From contig NZ_AP014809.1 in assembly GCF_002355515.1 (NCBI RefSeq), forward strand, positions 1,760,501 to 1,824,500: a stretch of DNA of 64,000 bases, read 5' to 3'. Shown piece after piece: positions 1 to 8,946 of the stretch. Under the pieces are notes generated by a model that searched no databases, had not been told where the DNA came from, and saw nothing but the letters and a program-made list of their open reading frames with translations. Position 1 is the first letter of the stretch. Every line of letters begins with the position of its first letter. This DNA is from Methylorubrum populi. Lineage in GTDB: Bacteria; Pseudomonadota; Alphaproteobacteria; Rhizobiales; Beijerinckiaceae. A program made the position numbers and the translations under genes.

Positions 1-1
1 C

Positions 2-2350
2 CGGGCGATCCGCGACGCCGTGGCCGGGATCGCCCATGCCGACCTGTCCGCGAGGGCGGAGGGCGGCCCGGTCGGCCGCAGCCTGCCGGCCCCGGCGAGC
101 CGCGACGTCGTCGCCGGCCGGGCCGCCTACACCTTCGACACCGCCGTGCCGGGGCTGCTGCACCTGAAGGTGCTGCGCGCACCCCACGCCCATGCCCGTG
201 TCCGGCGCATCGACCGGGCCGCGGCGCTGGCGGTGCCCGGCGTCGTCGCGGTGCTCACGCACGAGGACGCGCCGCGCCACCGCTTCTCGACCGGGCGGCA
301 TGAGAACCCCCTGGACGCCGCCGCCGACACGGCGGTGCTCGATTCCGTGATCCGCTTCCACGGGCAGCGGGTCGCGGCGGTGGTCGCCGAGAGCGCCGCG
401 GCGGCGGCCGCGGGCGTGCGGGCGTTGCGGGTGGAGTACGAGGTGCGGCCCGCGGTGTTCGATCCGGAGGCGGCCCTGCAGCCGGACGCGCCCCTCGTCC
501 ACGATCCCGCCGACCGCGACCCGCCGCGGCCCGGCGAGGATGCGCCGCCGCTCCTGGCCCACCCGAACCTCGCCGCCGAGGCGCACGGGACGATCGGCGA
601 TGTCGAGGCGGGCTTCCGAGAAGCCGACCGGATCCACGAGGCGGAGTACGTCTCGCAGCGGGTGCAGCACGTGCATCTGGAGACGCACGGCGCCCTCGGC
701 TGGCTCGACGCGGAGGGCCGGCTGACCCTGCGCTCCTCGACCCAGGTGCCCTTCCTGACCCGCGATGCCCTGTGCCGCCTGTTCGATCTCGACCGGGACC
801 GGGTGCGCGTGCTCTGCGGCCGGGTCGGCGGCGGCTTCGGCGGAAAGCAGGAGATGCTGACCGAGGATCTCGTGGCGCTCGCCGTGCTGCGGACCGGCCG
901 GCCCGTGTCCTACGAGATGAGCCGCGAGGAGAACTTTTGCGCGGCGACGACGCGGCATCCGATGCGGGTGAGGGTCAAGGTCGGCGCGCGGGCCGACGGG
1001 CGCCTCACCGCACTCGCGCTGAGAGTGCTCTCGAACACCGGCGCCTACGGCAACCATGCCGGCGGTGTGCTGCACCACGGCTGCAACGAGAGCATCGCCG
1101 CCTATGCCTGCCCGAACAAGCGGGTGGAGGGCTATTCCGTCTACACCCACACCCTGCCGGCCGGGGCTTTTCGCGGCTACGGTCTGAGCCAGACGATCTT
1201 CGCCGTGGAATCGGCGCTGGACGAACTGGCCCGCGATCTCGGGATCGACCCGTTCGCGATGCGCCGGCTCAACGCGGTGCGGCCCGGCGACCCGATGGTC
1301 TCGACGAGCCTGGAGCCGCACGACGTGATCTACGGCTCCTACGGGCTCGACCAGTGCCTCGACCTCGCCCAGGCCGCGCTGGCGGACGGCGGCGGCGAGG
1401 CCCCGCCGGGGCCGGAATGGCGCGTCGGCGAGGGCATGGCGATGGCCATGATCGACACGATCCCGCCGCGCGGCCACGTCGCCCATGCCCGCATCCGCCT
1501 GGAACCGGACGGGACCTACGCCCTCGCGGTCGGCACCGCCGAGTTCGGCAACGGCACCAGCACCGTGCACGGGCAGATCGCCGCCGAGGTGCTCGGCACC
1601 GCGCCCGAGCGCATCCGCCTGATCCAGGCCGACACCGACGCCGTCCGGCACGATACCGGCGCCTACGGCAGCACGGGCACCGTGGTCGCCGGACAGGCGA
1701 ATTTCCGCGCGGCCTCGGCCCTCGCGGACAGTCTCCGCGCGGCCGCCGCCGAGCGGGCCGGTGCCGCCCCCGCCGAATGCCGCCTGACCCGGGACGGCGT
1801 CGAGACCCCCACCGGCCTCGTCGCCCTGACCACCCTCGCGCAAGGGGCCGTCTTCGAGGCCGCGGGCGAGGCCGACGGGACGCCGCGCTCGGTCGCCTTC
1901 AACGTCCAGGCCTTTCGCGTGGCCGTGCATCCGCGGACCGGCGAGATCCGCATCCTCAGAAGCGTCCAGGCGGCGGATGCCGGCCGGGTCATCAACCCGA
2001 TGCAGTGCCGCGGGCAGATCGAGGGCGGGGTGGCGCAGGCGCTCGGCGCGGCCCTCTACGAGGATTACCGCTTCGATGAGACGGGCGCGGTCGTCACGCG
2101 GACCTTGCGCAACTACCACATCCCGGCGATGGCCGACGTGCCGGTGACCGAGGTCCTGTTCGCCGAGACCCACGACACGGTCGGGCCGCTGGGGGCGAAA
2201 TCGATGAGCGAGGCGCCCTACAACCCCGTCGCCGCCGCCCTGGCCAACGCGATCCGCGACGCCACCGGCGTGCGGCTGACCGCGACGCCGTTCGCCCCCG
2301 ACCGGATTTTCCGGAGCGTCATGGCCGCGACGGAGACGGCGGAGGCATGA
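2..2350 (+). CDS. Xanthine dehydrogenase/aldehyde oxidase-type molybdenum hydroxylase, 5'-truncated by window edge
   Basis: Catalytic molybdopterin subunit of the xanthine oxidase family, expected to hydroxylate a purine or aldehyde. Visible motifs are GGGFGGKQE (about residue 270 counted from the GTG at 20), the segment RGYGLSQTIFAVESAL, AYGSTGTVVAGQ, and AKSMSEAPYNP near the C-terminus, where the Glu matches the family's active-site base. The frame stays open to the left edge and reads RAIRDAVAG before that GTG. This resembles the end of the all-helical [2Fe-2S] domain (CxCxxYxxIxxAV), so the gene probably begins upstream as a fused [2Fe-2S]-Mo protein and the GTG at 20 is not the true start. 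It overlaps guaD by 4 bp (ATGA), consistent with guanine to xanthine to urate chemistry. The exact substrate is inferred. Confidence 0.85.
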   Translation, partial: RAIRDAVAGIAHADLSARAEGGPVGRSLPAPASRDVVAGRAAYTFDTAVPGLLHLKVLRAPHAHARVRRIDRAAALAVPGVVAVLTHEDAPRHRFSTGRHENPLDAAADTAVLDSVIRFHGQRVAAVVAESAAAAAAGVRALRVEYEVRPAVFDPEAALQPDAPLVHDPADRDPPRPGEDAPPLLAHPNLAAEAHGTIGDVEAGFREADRIHEAEYVSQRVQHVHLETHGALGWLDAEGRLTLRSSTQVPFLTRDALCRLFDLDRDRVRVLCGRVGGGFGGKQEMLTEDLVALAVLRTGRPVSYEMSREENFCAATTRHPMRVRVKVGARADGRLTALALRVLSNTGAYGNHAGGVLHHGCNESIAAYACPNKRVEGYSVYTHTLPAGAFRGYGLSQTIFAVESALDELARDLGIDPFAMRRLNAVRPGDPMVSTSLEPHDVIYGSYGLDQCLDLAQAALADGGGEAPPGPEWRVGEGMAMAMIDTIPPRGHVAHARIRLEPDGTYALAVGTAEFGNGTSTVHGQIAAEVLGTAPERIRLIQADTDAVRHDTGAYGSTGTVVAGQANFRAASALADSLRAAAAERAGAAPAECRLTRDGVETPTGLVALTTLAQGAVFEAAGEADGTPRSVAFNVQAFRVAVHPRTGEIRILRSVQAADAGRVINPMQCRGQIEGGVAQALGAALYEDYRFDETGAVVTRTLRNYHIPAMADVPVTEVLFAETHDTVGPLGAKSMSEAPYNPVAAALANAIRDATGVRLTATPFAPDRIFRSVMAATETAEA

Positions 2351-3720
2351 CGGCGGCTCCAGTCCGGATGCGGGCGATCCGCGGGCAGGCGGCGAGCCTG
2401 ACCGGCAACCCCTTCCTGTCCGAGGGCTGCCTCCAGCACGTGGCCGACGCCCTGATCCTGATCGAGGACGGGCACATCACCGCCTTCGGCGACTTTTCGG
2501 AGCTGTCGGACCGGATTCCGGCGGGCGTCCCGGTCACGGCCTACGAGAACGCCCTGATCCTGCCCGGCCTGATCGACACCCACGTCCATTACCCGCAGCT
2601 GCAGATGATCGCCTCCTACGGCGAGCAGCTGCTGGCCTGGCTCGAGAAGTACACCTTCCCCGCGGAGCTGCAATTCGCCGATCAGGCCCATGCCGAGCGG
2701 GTGGCCAAACTGTTCTTCCGCGAGATCCTGGGCGCGGGCACCACCACGGCGGTGGTCTACTGCACCGTCCATCCCGGCTCGGTCGAGGCGTTCTTCGCCG
2801 AATCCGCCCGCTTCAACACCCGGATGATCGCCGGCAAGGTCCTGATGGACCGCAACGCCCCGGCCGGTCTCCTCGATACGGCGCAGCGCGGCTACGACGA
2901 GAGCCGGGCCCTGATCGAACGCTGGCACGGGCGCGGGCGCCAGCATTACTGCGTCACCCCGCGCTTCGCCCCCTCCTGCACGCAAGGACAGCTCGATGCC
3001 GCCGGCGCCCTGATGCGGGAGCACGACGCGCTCTTCCTCCAGACCCATCTGTGCGAGAACACCGACGAGATCGCCTGGGTGCGTGAACTGTTCCCCGACC
3101 GGGCGAGCTATCTCGACGTCTACGTGCAGTCCGGCCTCGTCGGCCCGCGCACGGTGCTCGGCCACGCGATCCACGTGTCGGAGGAGGATTTCTGCACCTG
3201 CCACGCCAGCGGCGCGGCAATCGCCCATTGCCCGACCTCGAACGGCTTCCTCGGCAGCGGCCTGTTCCGGCTGTTCGACGCCCTCGATCCGCGCCGTCCG
3301 GTGCGGGTCGGGCTCGGCACCGATGTCGGCGCCGGCACGACCCTGTCGCTGCTGAAGACGCTGGGCGAATCCTACAAGGTCGCGGCTTTGCGCGGGACCA
3401 AGCTCGACGCCGTGCGAGCGTTCTGGCTCGCGACGCTGGGCGGCGCCGAGGCGCTGCGGCTGGAGGATCGGATCGGGCGGATCGCGCCGGGGCACGACGC
3501 GGATCTCTGCGTCCTCGACCTCGCGGCAACGCCGCTCCTGGGCTTCCGCACCGGCACCTGCTCCAGCATCGAGGAGCTGCTGTTCGTGCTGATGACGCTC
3601 GGCGACCACCGCACGGTGCGCGCGACCTGGGTCGCGGGTGAGGCCGTCTACGACGACCGGCGCGCGGGCGATCCGCTGGTCTATCCGGAGACGGAAGGCG
3701 CCGTGGGCGCGGGCGCCTGA
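2347..3720 (+). CDS. guaD: Guanine deaminase
   Basis: Zinc amidohydrolase converting guanine to xanthine and ammonia in the cytosol. The 457-residue length fits bacterial guanine deaminases. The diagnostic segment DTHVHYPQLQMIASYG gives the first metal-binding His pair and the family's PQ signature (about residues 77-92). Further metal and catalytic positions are visible in LFLQTHLCEN (about residue 230), HAIHVSEED and LGTDVGAGTTLSLL (about 325). Its ATG overlaps the stop of the molybdenum hydroxylase, so the two are translationally coupled and consecutive steps of purine breakdown are co-expressed. The next gene is 123 bp downstream and probably separate. Confidence 0.95.
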   Translation: MTAAPVRMRAIRGQAASLTGNPFLSEGCLQHVADALILIEDGHITAFGDFSELSDRIPAGVPVTAYENALILPGLIDTHVHYPQLQMIASYGEQLLAWLEKYTFPAELQFADQAHAERVAKLFFREILGAGTTTAVVYCTVHPGSVEAFFAESARFNTRMIAGKVLMDRNAPAGLLDTAQRGYDESRALIERWHGRGRQHYCVTPRFAPSCTQGQLDAAGALMREHDALFLQTHLCENTDEIAWVRELFPDRASYLDVYVQSGLVGPRTVLGHAIHVSEEDFCTCHASGAAIAHCPTSNGFLGSGLFRLFDALDPRRPVRVGLGTDVGAGTTLSLLKTLGESYKVAALRGTKLDAVRAFWLATLGGAEALRLEDRIGRIAPGHDADLCVLDLAATPLLGFRTGTCSSIEELLFVLMTLGDHRTVRATWVAGEAVYDDRRAGDPLVYPETEGAVGAGA

Positions 3721-3843
3721 GTTGCACCGAGATCGGCCGATAGGGCGGGCTCCGAGACCGCCTCAGGGCCAGGATGCCATCGGTGAGGGGCGTTCCCCGA
3801 CGACCGTCGCCGCATGTCGTCAGCGGATCGATCAGGAGTTGCC

Positions 3844-4383
3844 GTGTCCGGACTGCTGATCGTTTCCGACATCCACGGCTTCCCGCACGCCCGCCACGAT
3901 CTCGGATCGCTGGCTCGAAGGCCGATCGTGCATCATCGCCTCGCCGATCTCTCGGGCCAGCCCGAGCTGTCCGGCGAGGCCCTCCACGCACATCTGTTCA
4001 AGGGGGACGGGATGGGTCTTGCCGCACGAGCCCTTGCCAGGGCCGGGCACGCCGGCCTCTGCGGCGTCGGCTTCAGCGCAGGAGGAACCGCTCTCTGGCA
4101 AGCGATCGCGCGAGGATTGCGCCTTCGCGCCCTCGTCTGTGTCTCCTCGACGAGGCTGCGATGCGAGGTGGCGCCTCTTGCCATCCCGACCTTCGTCCTC
4201 TGGGGCGAGGATGACCCCTATCGGCCGGATCAGGAATGGAATCGGCATGTTCCCCTGGAATCGAAGAGCTATGCCGGGCAGCACCACGATTTCTACCGCT
4301 CGGCTTTGACGGACGGAACGTCGCCGTTGAGCGAGGATATCGAACGGTTTCTGAGCCGAGTCGAAACCACGCCCGCCTTGTAG
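3844..4383 (+). CDS. Small alpha/beta-fold hydrolase (dienelactone-hydrolase-like)
   Basis: About 179 residues from the GTG at 3844, chosen because AGGAG lies 5 nt upstream; an in-frame ATG at 3814 has no clear ribosome-binding site. The N-terminus VSGLLIVSDIHGF is a first beta strand with oxyanion region. GVGFSAGG (about residue 76) is the nucleophile elbow, VLWGEDDPY supplies the acid, and GQHHDFYR carries the catalytic His. No signal peptide is seen, so it is cytoplasmic. Substrate unknown; length and motif layout fit small dienelactone-hydrolase/esterase relatives. It may belong to the adjacent purine genes or be an independent unit; it converges on the LysR gene. Confidence 0.7.
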   Translation: MSGLLIVSDIHGFPHARHDLGSLARRPIVHHRLADLSGQPELSGEALHAHLFKGDGMGLAARALARAGHAGLCGVGFSAGGTALWQAIARGLRLRALVCVSSTRLRCEVAPLAIPTFVLWGEDDPYRPDQEWNRHVPLESKSYAGQHHDFYRSALTDGTSPLSEDIERFLSRVETTPAL

Positions 4384-4422
4384 GACGACGATCGACGGCA
4401 GGGCTCCTCGGCTTGACCTTTG

Positions 4423-5346
4423 TCAGGCCGCCCGCATCGCTGCCTCGCGCTCCGCCTGCTCGACGAAGCGGCGGATCAGCCAGCGTCCGGCCGGTCCCGG
4501 GGGATGGTCGGTGCGGTAGATCATCGTGAGCGGCAGCCGGCGGCGCCGGAACTCGGGCAGGCTCAGCTCGACGAGGCGGCCGGCGGCGATGTCCGCTTCG
4601 ACCATGTGCGCGGGCATGCTGCCCCAGCCGATCCCGGCGAGCAGCAGGGTGTGCTTGGTGCTCAGATCCGACAGCCGCCACGTGCGGCTGGCGACCACGC
4701 CGAATTCCTGGTCCTGCGACAGCGGCGAGCGGTCGGTGATGACGAGCTGGACATGCTCGCGCGCCGCCCCCGGCACCAGGCCGTCCGCCCCGGCAAGGGG
4801 ATGGTTCGGTGCGGCCACGGGCAGCATCTCGACCTCGCCGACGGCGATCAGTTCGAGCGGCTCGCTGTCGCGGGTCCACAATTCCACGGTGATCCCGAGA
4901 TCGGCCCGGCCATCGGTGACGAATTGCTGGGCCGCCCCGAGCGCCTCGACGTTGAGGCGCAGGGACACGGTCGGGAAGGCCGCCTGGAACGCGGTGAGGG
5001 CGTCGACGAGCCGGGCGCCGGGCATCAGCACGCTCGACACGAAGCCGAGTTCGGCTTCGAGGCCGCCGAGCAGGCCGCTCACCTTGGCCCGCAGGGTATC
5101 GATGCCGTGGGCGACGGTGCGGGCCTCCGCCAGCACGGCCCGGCCGCCCTCGGTGAGCTGGGGCCGGCGCGTTGTCTCGCGGTCGAACAGGGGCAGGCCG
5201 AGCTGAAGCTCCAGATTGGCGATCGTGTAGCTGATGACCGAGGTCGCGCGGTTCAGCCGGCGCCCGGCCGCGGCGAAGCTGCCGGTCTCGACCACGGTGA
5301 GGAACACCCGGAGTTGGTCGAGTGTCGGCGTCCCCGGTCCCTGCAT
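4423..5346 (-). CDS. LysR-family transcriptional regulator
   Basis: 307 residues. The N-terminal winged helix-turn-helix begins TLDQLRVFLTVVETGSFAAA (residues 8-27) and continues through NRATSVISYTIANLE, followed by the linker helix and a periplasmic-binding-protein-like effector domain. The HTH has ISYTIANLE where most LysR proteins have VSRQIRRLE, a variant seen in one LysR subgroup. It points away from the guaD/hydrolase block and toward it only by convergence, so its target is not obvious from position. A purine or pyrimidine catabolic gene is a reasonable guess given the surroundings, but the sequence does not show it. Confidence 0.9.
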   Translation of the reverse strand: MQGPGTPTLDQLRVFLTVVETGSFAAAGRRLNRATSVISYTIANLELQLGLPLFDRETTRRPQLTEGGRAVLAEARTVAHGIDTLRAKVSGLLGGLEAELGFVSSVLMPGARLVDALTAFQAAFPTVSLRLNVEALGAAQQFVTDGRADLGITVELWTRDSEPLELIAVGEVEMLPVAAPNHPLAGADGLVPGAAREHVQLVITDRSPLSQDQEFGVVASRTWRLSDLSTKHTLLLAGIGWGSMPAHMVEADIAAGRLVELSLPEFRRRRLPLTMIYRTDHPPGPAGRWLIRRFVEQAEREAAMRAA

Positions 5347-5428
5347 GCGCTCTGCTCCCGAACCCGGCGTCCCGCCGCCGCGGCGAAAGCTCCGACAAGC
5401 AAGCGCGACGCCGCGGCCGGAAACGGCC

Positions 5429-5458
5429 GAAGCCGGCCCCCTCGCGAGGGCCGGCTTC
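5429..5458 (-). terminator. Possible terminator hairpin after the small exported protein gene
   Basis: An 11-bp inverted repeat (GAAGCCGGCCC at 5429-5439 with its complement at 5448-5458) separated by 8 nt. It lies downstream of the minus-strand gene ending at 5518 and upstream of the LysR start. The following T-run on the minus strand is short, so termination efficiency is uncertain. Confidence 0.45.
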
Positions 5459-5517
5459 GGGATGCGTGCGGATTTCGGGATCGCCGGTGCCGGGGCCTCG
5501 CGGAGACCGGGCGGCGG

Positions 5518-5757
5518 TCAGCGCGCGTGATGGGGCCGCCGCACCGAGCCGGTGGTCAGGTCGGTATCCGCCGGCAGGGTGCCGAGGCGGGTGTCGCGAA
5601 CGGTGGAGCGCTGCACGGCGCCGGCATCGTTGAGGCCGCCCGGGGCGGTGACCGTGGGGATGCCGGCCGGCGCGTTGTAGCTCTGGGCCGAGGCCGGGCC
5701 GGTCACGCCGGCGGCGAGGGAGAGGGCGAGGACGGAAGCGGTGAGGATGCGGGTCAT
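5518..5757 (-). CDS. Small exported protein with PAGIPxVTAPGG motif (paralogue 1)
   Basis: 79 residues from the ATG at 5757, selected because GGAG sits 6 nt upstream. Residues 1-24 form a classical Sec signal peptide (MTRILTASVLALSLAAG) ending PASA, leaving a mature protein that begins QSYNAPAGIPTVTAPGG. The remainder is hydrophilic and ends in a basic tail with DLTTGSVRRP. There is no enzymatic motif and the function is unknown. The gene at 6039-6287 is a clear paralogue and two related genes occur at 21229-21435 and 21504-21770, so this is a small periplasmic or secreted family. It is flanked by a hairpin downstream. Confidence 0.75.
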   Translation of the reverse strand: MTRILTASVLALSLAAGVTGPASAQSYNAPAGIPTVTAPGGLNDAGAVQRSTVRDTRLGTLPADTDLTTGSVRRPHHAR

Positions 5758-5889
5758 GGGATACTCCATCGGTGGGGCGGTGACGGCCGGTTCGTCGTCA
5801 TCTGATGGAGCGAAGATGGACCTGCCTGAGCTTTCCGAAAACTGGAATAAGATCGAACGAACTGTTCGATGAAATCGAAAAGCTTGAGG

Positions 5890-5921
5890 TGAGCCTCCCA
5901 TGGAATGAGCCTCCCATGGAA
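5890..5921. repeat. Perfect 16-bp tandem duplication upstream of a small exported protein gene
   Basis: TGAGCCTCCCATGGAA occurs at 5890-5905 and again immediately at 5906-5921. The pair lies about 130 bp upstream of the start at 5757, in its promoter region. It could be an operator duplication or a slippage product. Confidence 0.8.
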
Positions 5922-5961
5922 ACGGTGTCCGGGCGGATCGAGATGGGCATGGTGGCCCATG

Positions 5962-5998
5962 AAAAAGGGCCGGCTGCGTCGCTGCGCGGCCGGCCCTT
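5962..5998 (-). terminator. Rho-independent terminator after exported-protein gene 2
   Basis: The inverted repeat AAGGGCCGGC (5965-5974) and its complement (5989-5998) is followed on the minus strand by a T5 run (5966-5962). It sits about 40 bp past the stop of the gene at 6039-6287, where a terminator is expected. Confidence 0.75.
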
Positions 5999-6038
5999 CG
6001 AAGCGTCGGGACGAAGGTCGTCGGACCCTCGGGATGCG

Positions 6039-6287
6039 TCAGCGTCCGTGAACGGTGCGCGCCCCCCGGGCGGTCGAGCCGGTGGTGTAGACGCCATCGA
6101 CGGAAACGGTGCCGTGGCGGCCGTCACGATCGAGGTAGCGCTCGACGTTGCCCGGACCGGCAATGCCGACGAGGCCGCCCGGGGCGGTGACGGCGGGAAT
6201 TCCGGCCGGCGCGTTGTAGCTCTGAGCCGAGGCGGCGGTGGTGAGGGCGAGGCCGAGGATCGCGCCTGCGGCGATGCGTGCGATCAT
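6039..6287 (-). CDS. Small exported protein with PAGIPxVTAPGG motif (paralogue 2)
   Basis: 82 residues from the ATG at 6287, with GGAG 9 nt upstream. The signal peptide MIARIAAGAILGLALTTAASA is followed by a mature start QSYNAPAGIPAVTAPGG, nearly identical in protein and DNA to the neighbour at 5518-5757. The C-terminal halves differ, although both contain a TTGS element (here VYTTGSTARG). The pair looks like a tandem duplication with diverged tails. No known domain was recognised; a periplasmic or secreted location is inferred from the signal peptide only. The next upstream gene, at 6582, is also on the minus strand and its 3' end is about 290 bp away. Confidence 0.75.
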   Translation of the reverse strand: MIARIAAGAILGLALTTAASAQSYNAPAGIPAVTAPGGLVGIAGPGNVERYLDRDGRHGTVSVDGVYTTGSTARGARTVHGR

Positions 6288-6581
6288 GTCGTCAATCTCC
6301 GAGACTTGCTTCGGCGCCGCGATCAGACCCAGCGACGCCGCATGTCCCACAAACTGAGCATCAATGCCCTGTAAAACAACACGAATTGCTCGGGACCTGT
6401 GCACATAGATACGGCACAGCCGAGGCGAGGGATCGGGGTCTTTCGAACCCGAAACCAGAAAACATCAATCTTCACTGAGCGTTAGTGCGTATTTGCAGAA
6501 TTTTTCGACAGGGTGGGCGTTCTGGCACGACTCTTTCGCGGTGAGTGCCGTTCCGCACCCATCCCGCCGTCCCGCGCCCGC

Positions 6582-7955
6582 CTACCAGGGCGCGGCCTCG
6601 CCGGTCAGGCTCTCGTAGGGCGGCAGCGGCGCCGTGATGGGCCGGCCCGCGACCACGACGATTCGACCGGCATGCGGCCGCGCGACGACCTCGTTGAGGC
6701 TGCGGGCGGGCAGGAGGATGAGGTCGGCGGGCCCGCCCTCGCGGAGGGTGCCGGCATGGGGAAGCCCCATCATCGCCCCGGGCACCGGCCCGGCGAGCGC
6801 GGGCGCCCCGGCCAGCGGATGATCGAGATGGAGGATGCGCACCGCCGCACGGACCGTGTCGAGCATGTCGTGGTCGCCGTAGGCGTAGAACGCGTCGCGG
6901 CAATTGTCGCCCGCGACCATCACGGGCACGCCGGCCGCCATCAGTTCCTGGACCGGGGCGACGCCGCGCCAGCGCGGGGTGCGCCCCCGCCGCCGGTCCT
7001 GAAGGTACATGTTGACGGTCGGCAGCGTCACGACGCGGATCCCCGCCTGCGCGACCCGCGCGATCGTGGCCGAAGCCTGCGCCTCCGGCTGCAATGCGAG
7101 GCTGCAGCAATGCCCGCAGGTGACGCGGCCCTCGTAGCCGTGGCGCAGGGTGGCGCGGGCGACGGCATCGAGGGAGGACGCCGCGGGATCGCCGGTCTCG
7201 TCGACATGGAGATCCACGTCGAGACCGCGCTCCCGGGCGAGGCCGAACAGGCGGTCGAGCAGGGCGTCGATCTCGGCCAGCGCCCCGCCGTGCAGGCCGC
7301 CGGTCGGCCGGGTCACGCCGCCGATCAGACCATCGGAATCCGCGATCAGGTCGGCGAGACAGCGCCCGTAATCGGTGGCGTAGGCATCGATCGGGGTCAG
7401 GCCCACGGCCTGGAGCGCGATCCGCCCGGCCCAGGCCGCCCGCATCTCCCGGAACACCGCCCAGCTCGTCACGGCCTGGTCGCGCGGCGCACCCTCCTCG
7501 CCGCCGCTCTCCTGGCTGTCGAGATGGGTGCGGATCGCGCCCGTGCCGTGGGCGAAGGCGCAGGCGAGGCCGAAGTCCATGCGGCGGCGCAGATCCTCCG
7601 CGTCCCAGTAACGGGTGCGGTCCGCCGTCGTGGCGTCGCGGGCGCCGGGGAAGTCGCCGTCCGGATTGGGCGTGCGGGCGACGGTGTGGCCTTTGTCGAG
7701 ATGGGTGTGCGCGTCGACGAGGCGCGGCCAGACCTGCCGTCCGGCCAGATCGGCGGCCGGCAGGGCCTCGGGCGATTCGCCCGCCGGCATGAGACCGGCG
7801 AAGGCGCCGTCCGCGACCACGATGTCGATGAGCGCGCAGCCGTCCGCGTCGAGGATCGCGCCGGCCGGTACGCCGCCCGTCAGGAAGGCGGCGGGCACGC
7901 GCGCGTTGCGCAGGCGATAGGCGCGGGCCTCGGGCAGGAACGACGGCTCGGACAT
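6582..7955 (-). CDS. Cytosine deaminase-like amidohydrolase
   Basis: 457-residue metal-dependent hydrolase of the COG0402 superfamily. Metal ligands are visible in DAHTHLDKGH (residues 81-90), LHVDETGDP (about 245), GHCCSLAL, and the late motif GDNCRDAFYAYGDHDML (about 350). The last motif is characteristic of the CodA/cytosine-deaminase branch rather than guanine deaminase. The expected reaction is hydrolytic deamination of cytosine, isoguanine or a related N-heterocycle, releasing ammonia. The N-terminal 60 residues form the usual small beta-sandwich. It lies head to tail with the LysR gene upstream (85 bp gap). Substrate cannot be fixed from sequence, since triazine and isoguanine deaminases share these motifs. 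Confidence 0.8.
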   Translation of the reverse strand: MSEPSFLPEARAYRLRNARVPAAFLTGGVPAGAILDADGCALIDIVVADGAFAGLMPAGESPEALPAADLAGRQVWPRLVDAHTHLDKGHTVARTPNPDGDFPGARDATTADRTRYWDAEDLRRRMDFGLACAFAHGTGAIRTHLDSQESGGEEGAPRDQAVTSWAVFREMRAAWAGRIALQAVGLTPIDAYATDYGRCLADLIADSDGLIGGVTRPTGGLHGGALAEIDALLDRLFGLARERGLDVDLHVDETGDPAASSLDAVARATLRHGYEGRVTCGHCCSLALQPEAQASATIARVAQAGIRVVTLPTVNMYLQDRRRGRTPRWRGVAPVQELMAAGVPVMVAGDNCRDAFYAYGDHDMLDTVRAAVRILHLDHPLAGAPALAGPVPGAMMGLPHAGTLREGGPADLILLPARSLNEVVARPHAGRIVVVAGRPITAPLPPYESLTGEAAPW

Positions 7956-8040
7956 GGTTCAACCCTTCGAGGGAGATCGGAGCAAAGTCCGGTCGGCGGG
8001 GCGGCAGGCAGGGGAGTGTCGTGGAATCCGGACCGGGGCG

Positions 8041-8946
8041 TCAGTCCGGAACGCTCTGGCGCTCGAACTCGGCCTGGATCCGGGCCGCGAGGAGGTGGGC
8101 GGGCCCGTCGAGCGCGGAGCGGGCGCGCTGCATCAGCGAGGCCCGCTGGATGATCGCGCTGGCATCCGAGATCGGCGTGAAGGCCAGCACGCCGCGGCGG
8201 ATCTCCTCTCCGACATCCGAGAGGTTGACGAAGGTGATGTGCGGGGCCGTCTGGGCGAGGCGCTTCATCAGCTCGATCGAGTTCGTCTCGACCACCGGCG
8301 TGAAGCTCGTGCCCTCGGGCACGAGGAGTTCGAGCACGTCGCGCAGGGTCATCGAGCGGTCGGCGACGACGAGGGGATAGGCGAGGCAATCGGCCATGCG
8401 CACCTGGTAGCGGCCGTTGAGGGGATGGTCGGGCGCCATCACCGCCCCGAGCCGGTGTTCGAACTCGGCGATGCAGCGCATGCGCGGATCGGGCGGGAGC
8501 CGGTAGGCCAGGGCGAGGTCGGCCTCGCCCGCGAGCAGGGCGGCGGCGATCTGATCGACCGGCAGGACCAGAACCTTGACGACGATGCGGGGATGGGTCT
8601 CGCGGAAGGTGCGGATCACCCCCGGCAGCACCCCGGCGGCGATGCTCGCCATGGTCGCCACCGTCACCTCGCCGCGGGTCAGCCCCTTGAGCGAGGCGAC
8701 CTGCGCCAGCATGCGCTCGTGGCCGTTCAGCGTGTCGCGCACGTGCCGCACCAGCACCTCGCCCGCCGCGGTGAGGCGCAGGCCGCGCGGCAGCCGCTCG
8801 AACAGCGGCGTTCCCATCTCCTCCTCGAGCGAGAGGATCTGACGGTTGACGGCGCTCGAGGCGACGTTGAGGCGCGTGGCCGCCCGGCGGATCGAGCCGC
8901 TGCGGGCCACCTCGTCGAGGTATCCCAGCAGGCGATGATGCAGCAT
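8041..8946 (-). CDS. LysR-family regulator divergent from the NMT1 transporter operon
   Basis: 301 residues from the ATG at 8946. The N-terminal HTH spans MLHHRLLGYLDEVARSGSI to about residue 60 (NRQILSLEEEMGTPLF), followed by an effector-binding domain. It is transcribed divergently from the operon starting at 9273 with a 326-bp intergenic region. This is the standard arrangement for a LysR protein controlling the neighbouring catabolic operon, probably with a pathway substrate as co-inducer. It may also be co-transcribed with the cytosine-deaminase-like gene 85 bp downstream. Confidence 0.9.
   Translation of the reverse strand: MLHHRLLGYLDEVARSGSIRRAATRLNVASSAVNRQILSLEEEMGTPLFERLPRGLRLTAAGEVLVRHVRDTLNGHERMLAQVASLKGLTRGEVTVATMASIAAGVLPGVIRTFRETHPRIVVKVLVLPVDQIAAALLAGEADLALAYRLPPDPRMRCIAEFEHRLGAVMAPDHPLNGRYQVRMADCLAYPLVVADRSMTLRDVLELLVPEGTSFTPVVETNSIELMKRLAQTAPHITFVNLSDVGEEIRRGVLAFTPISDASAIIQRASLMQRARSALDGPAHLLAARIQAEFERQSVPD

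Noticed and set aside
540..2079. Long arginine-rich open frames antisense or out of frame to the molybdenum hydroxylase
   Set aside because: They are composition artefacts of high-GC coding DNA with no recognisable domains; the same applies to the other long shadow frames across the window.
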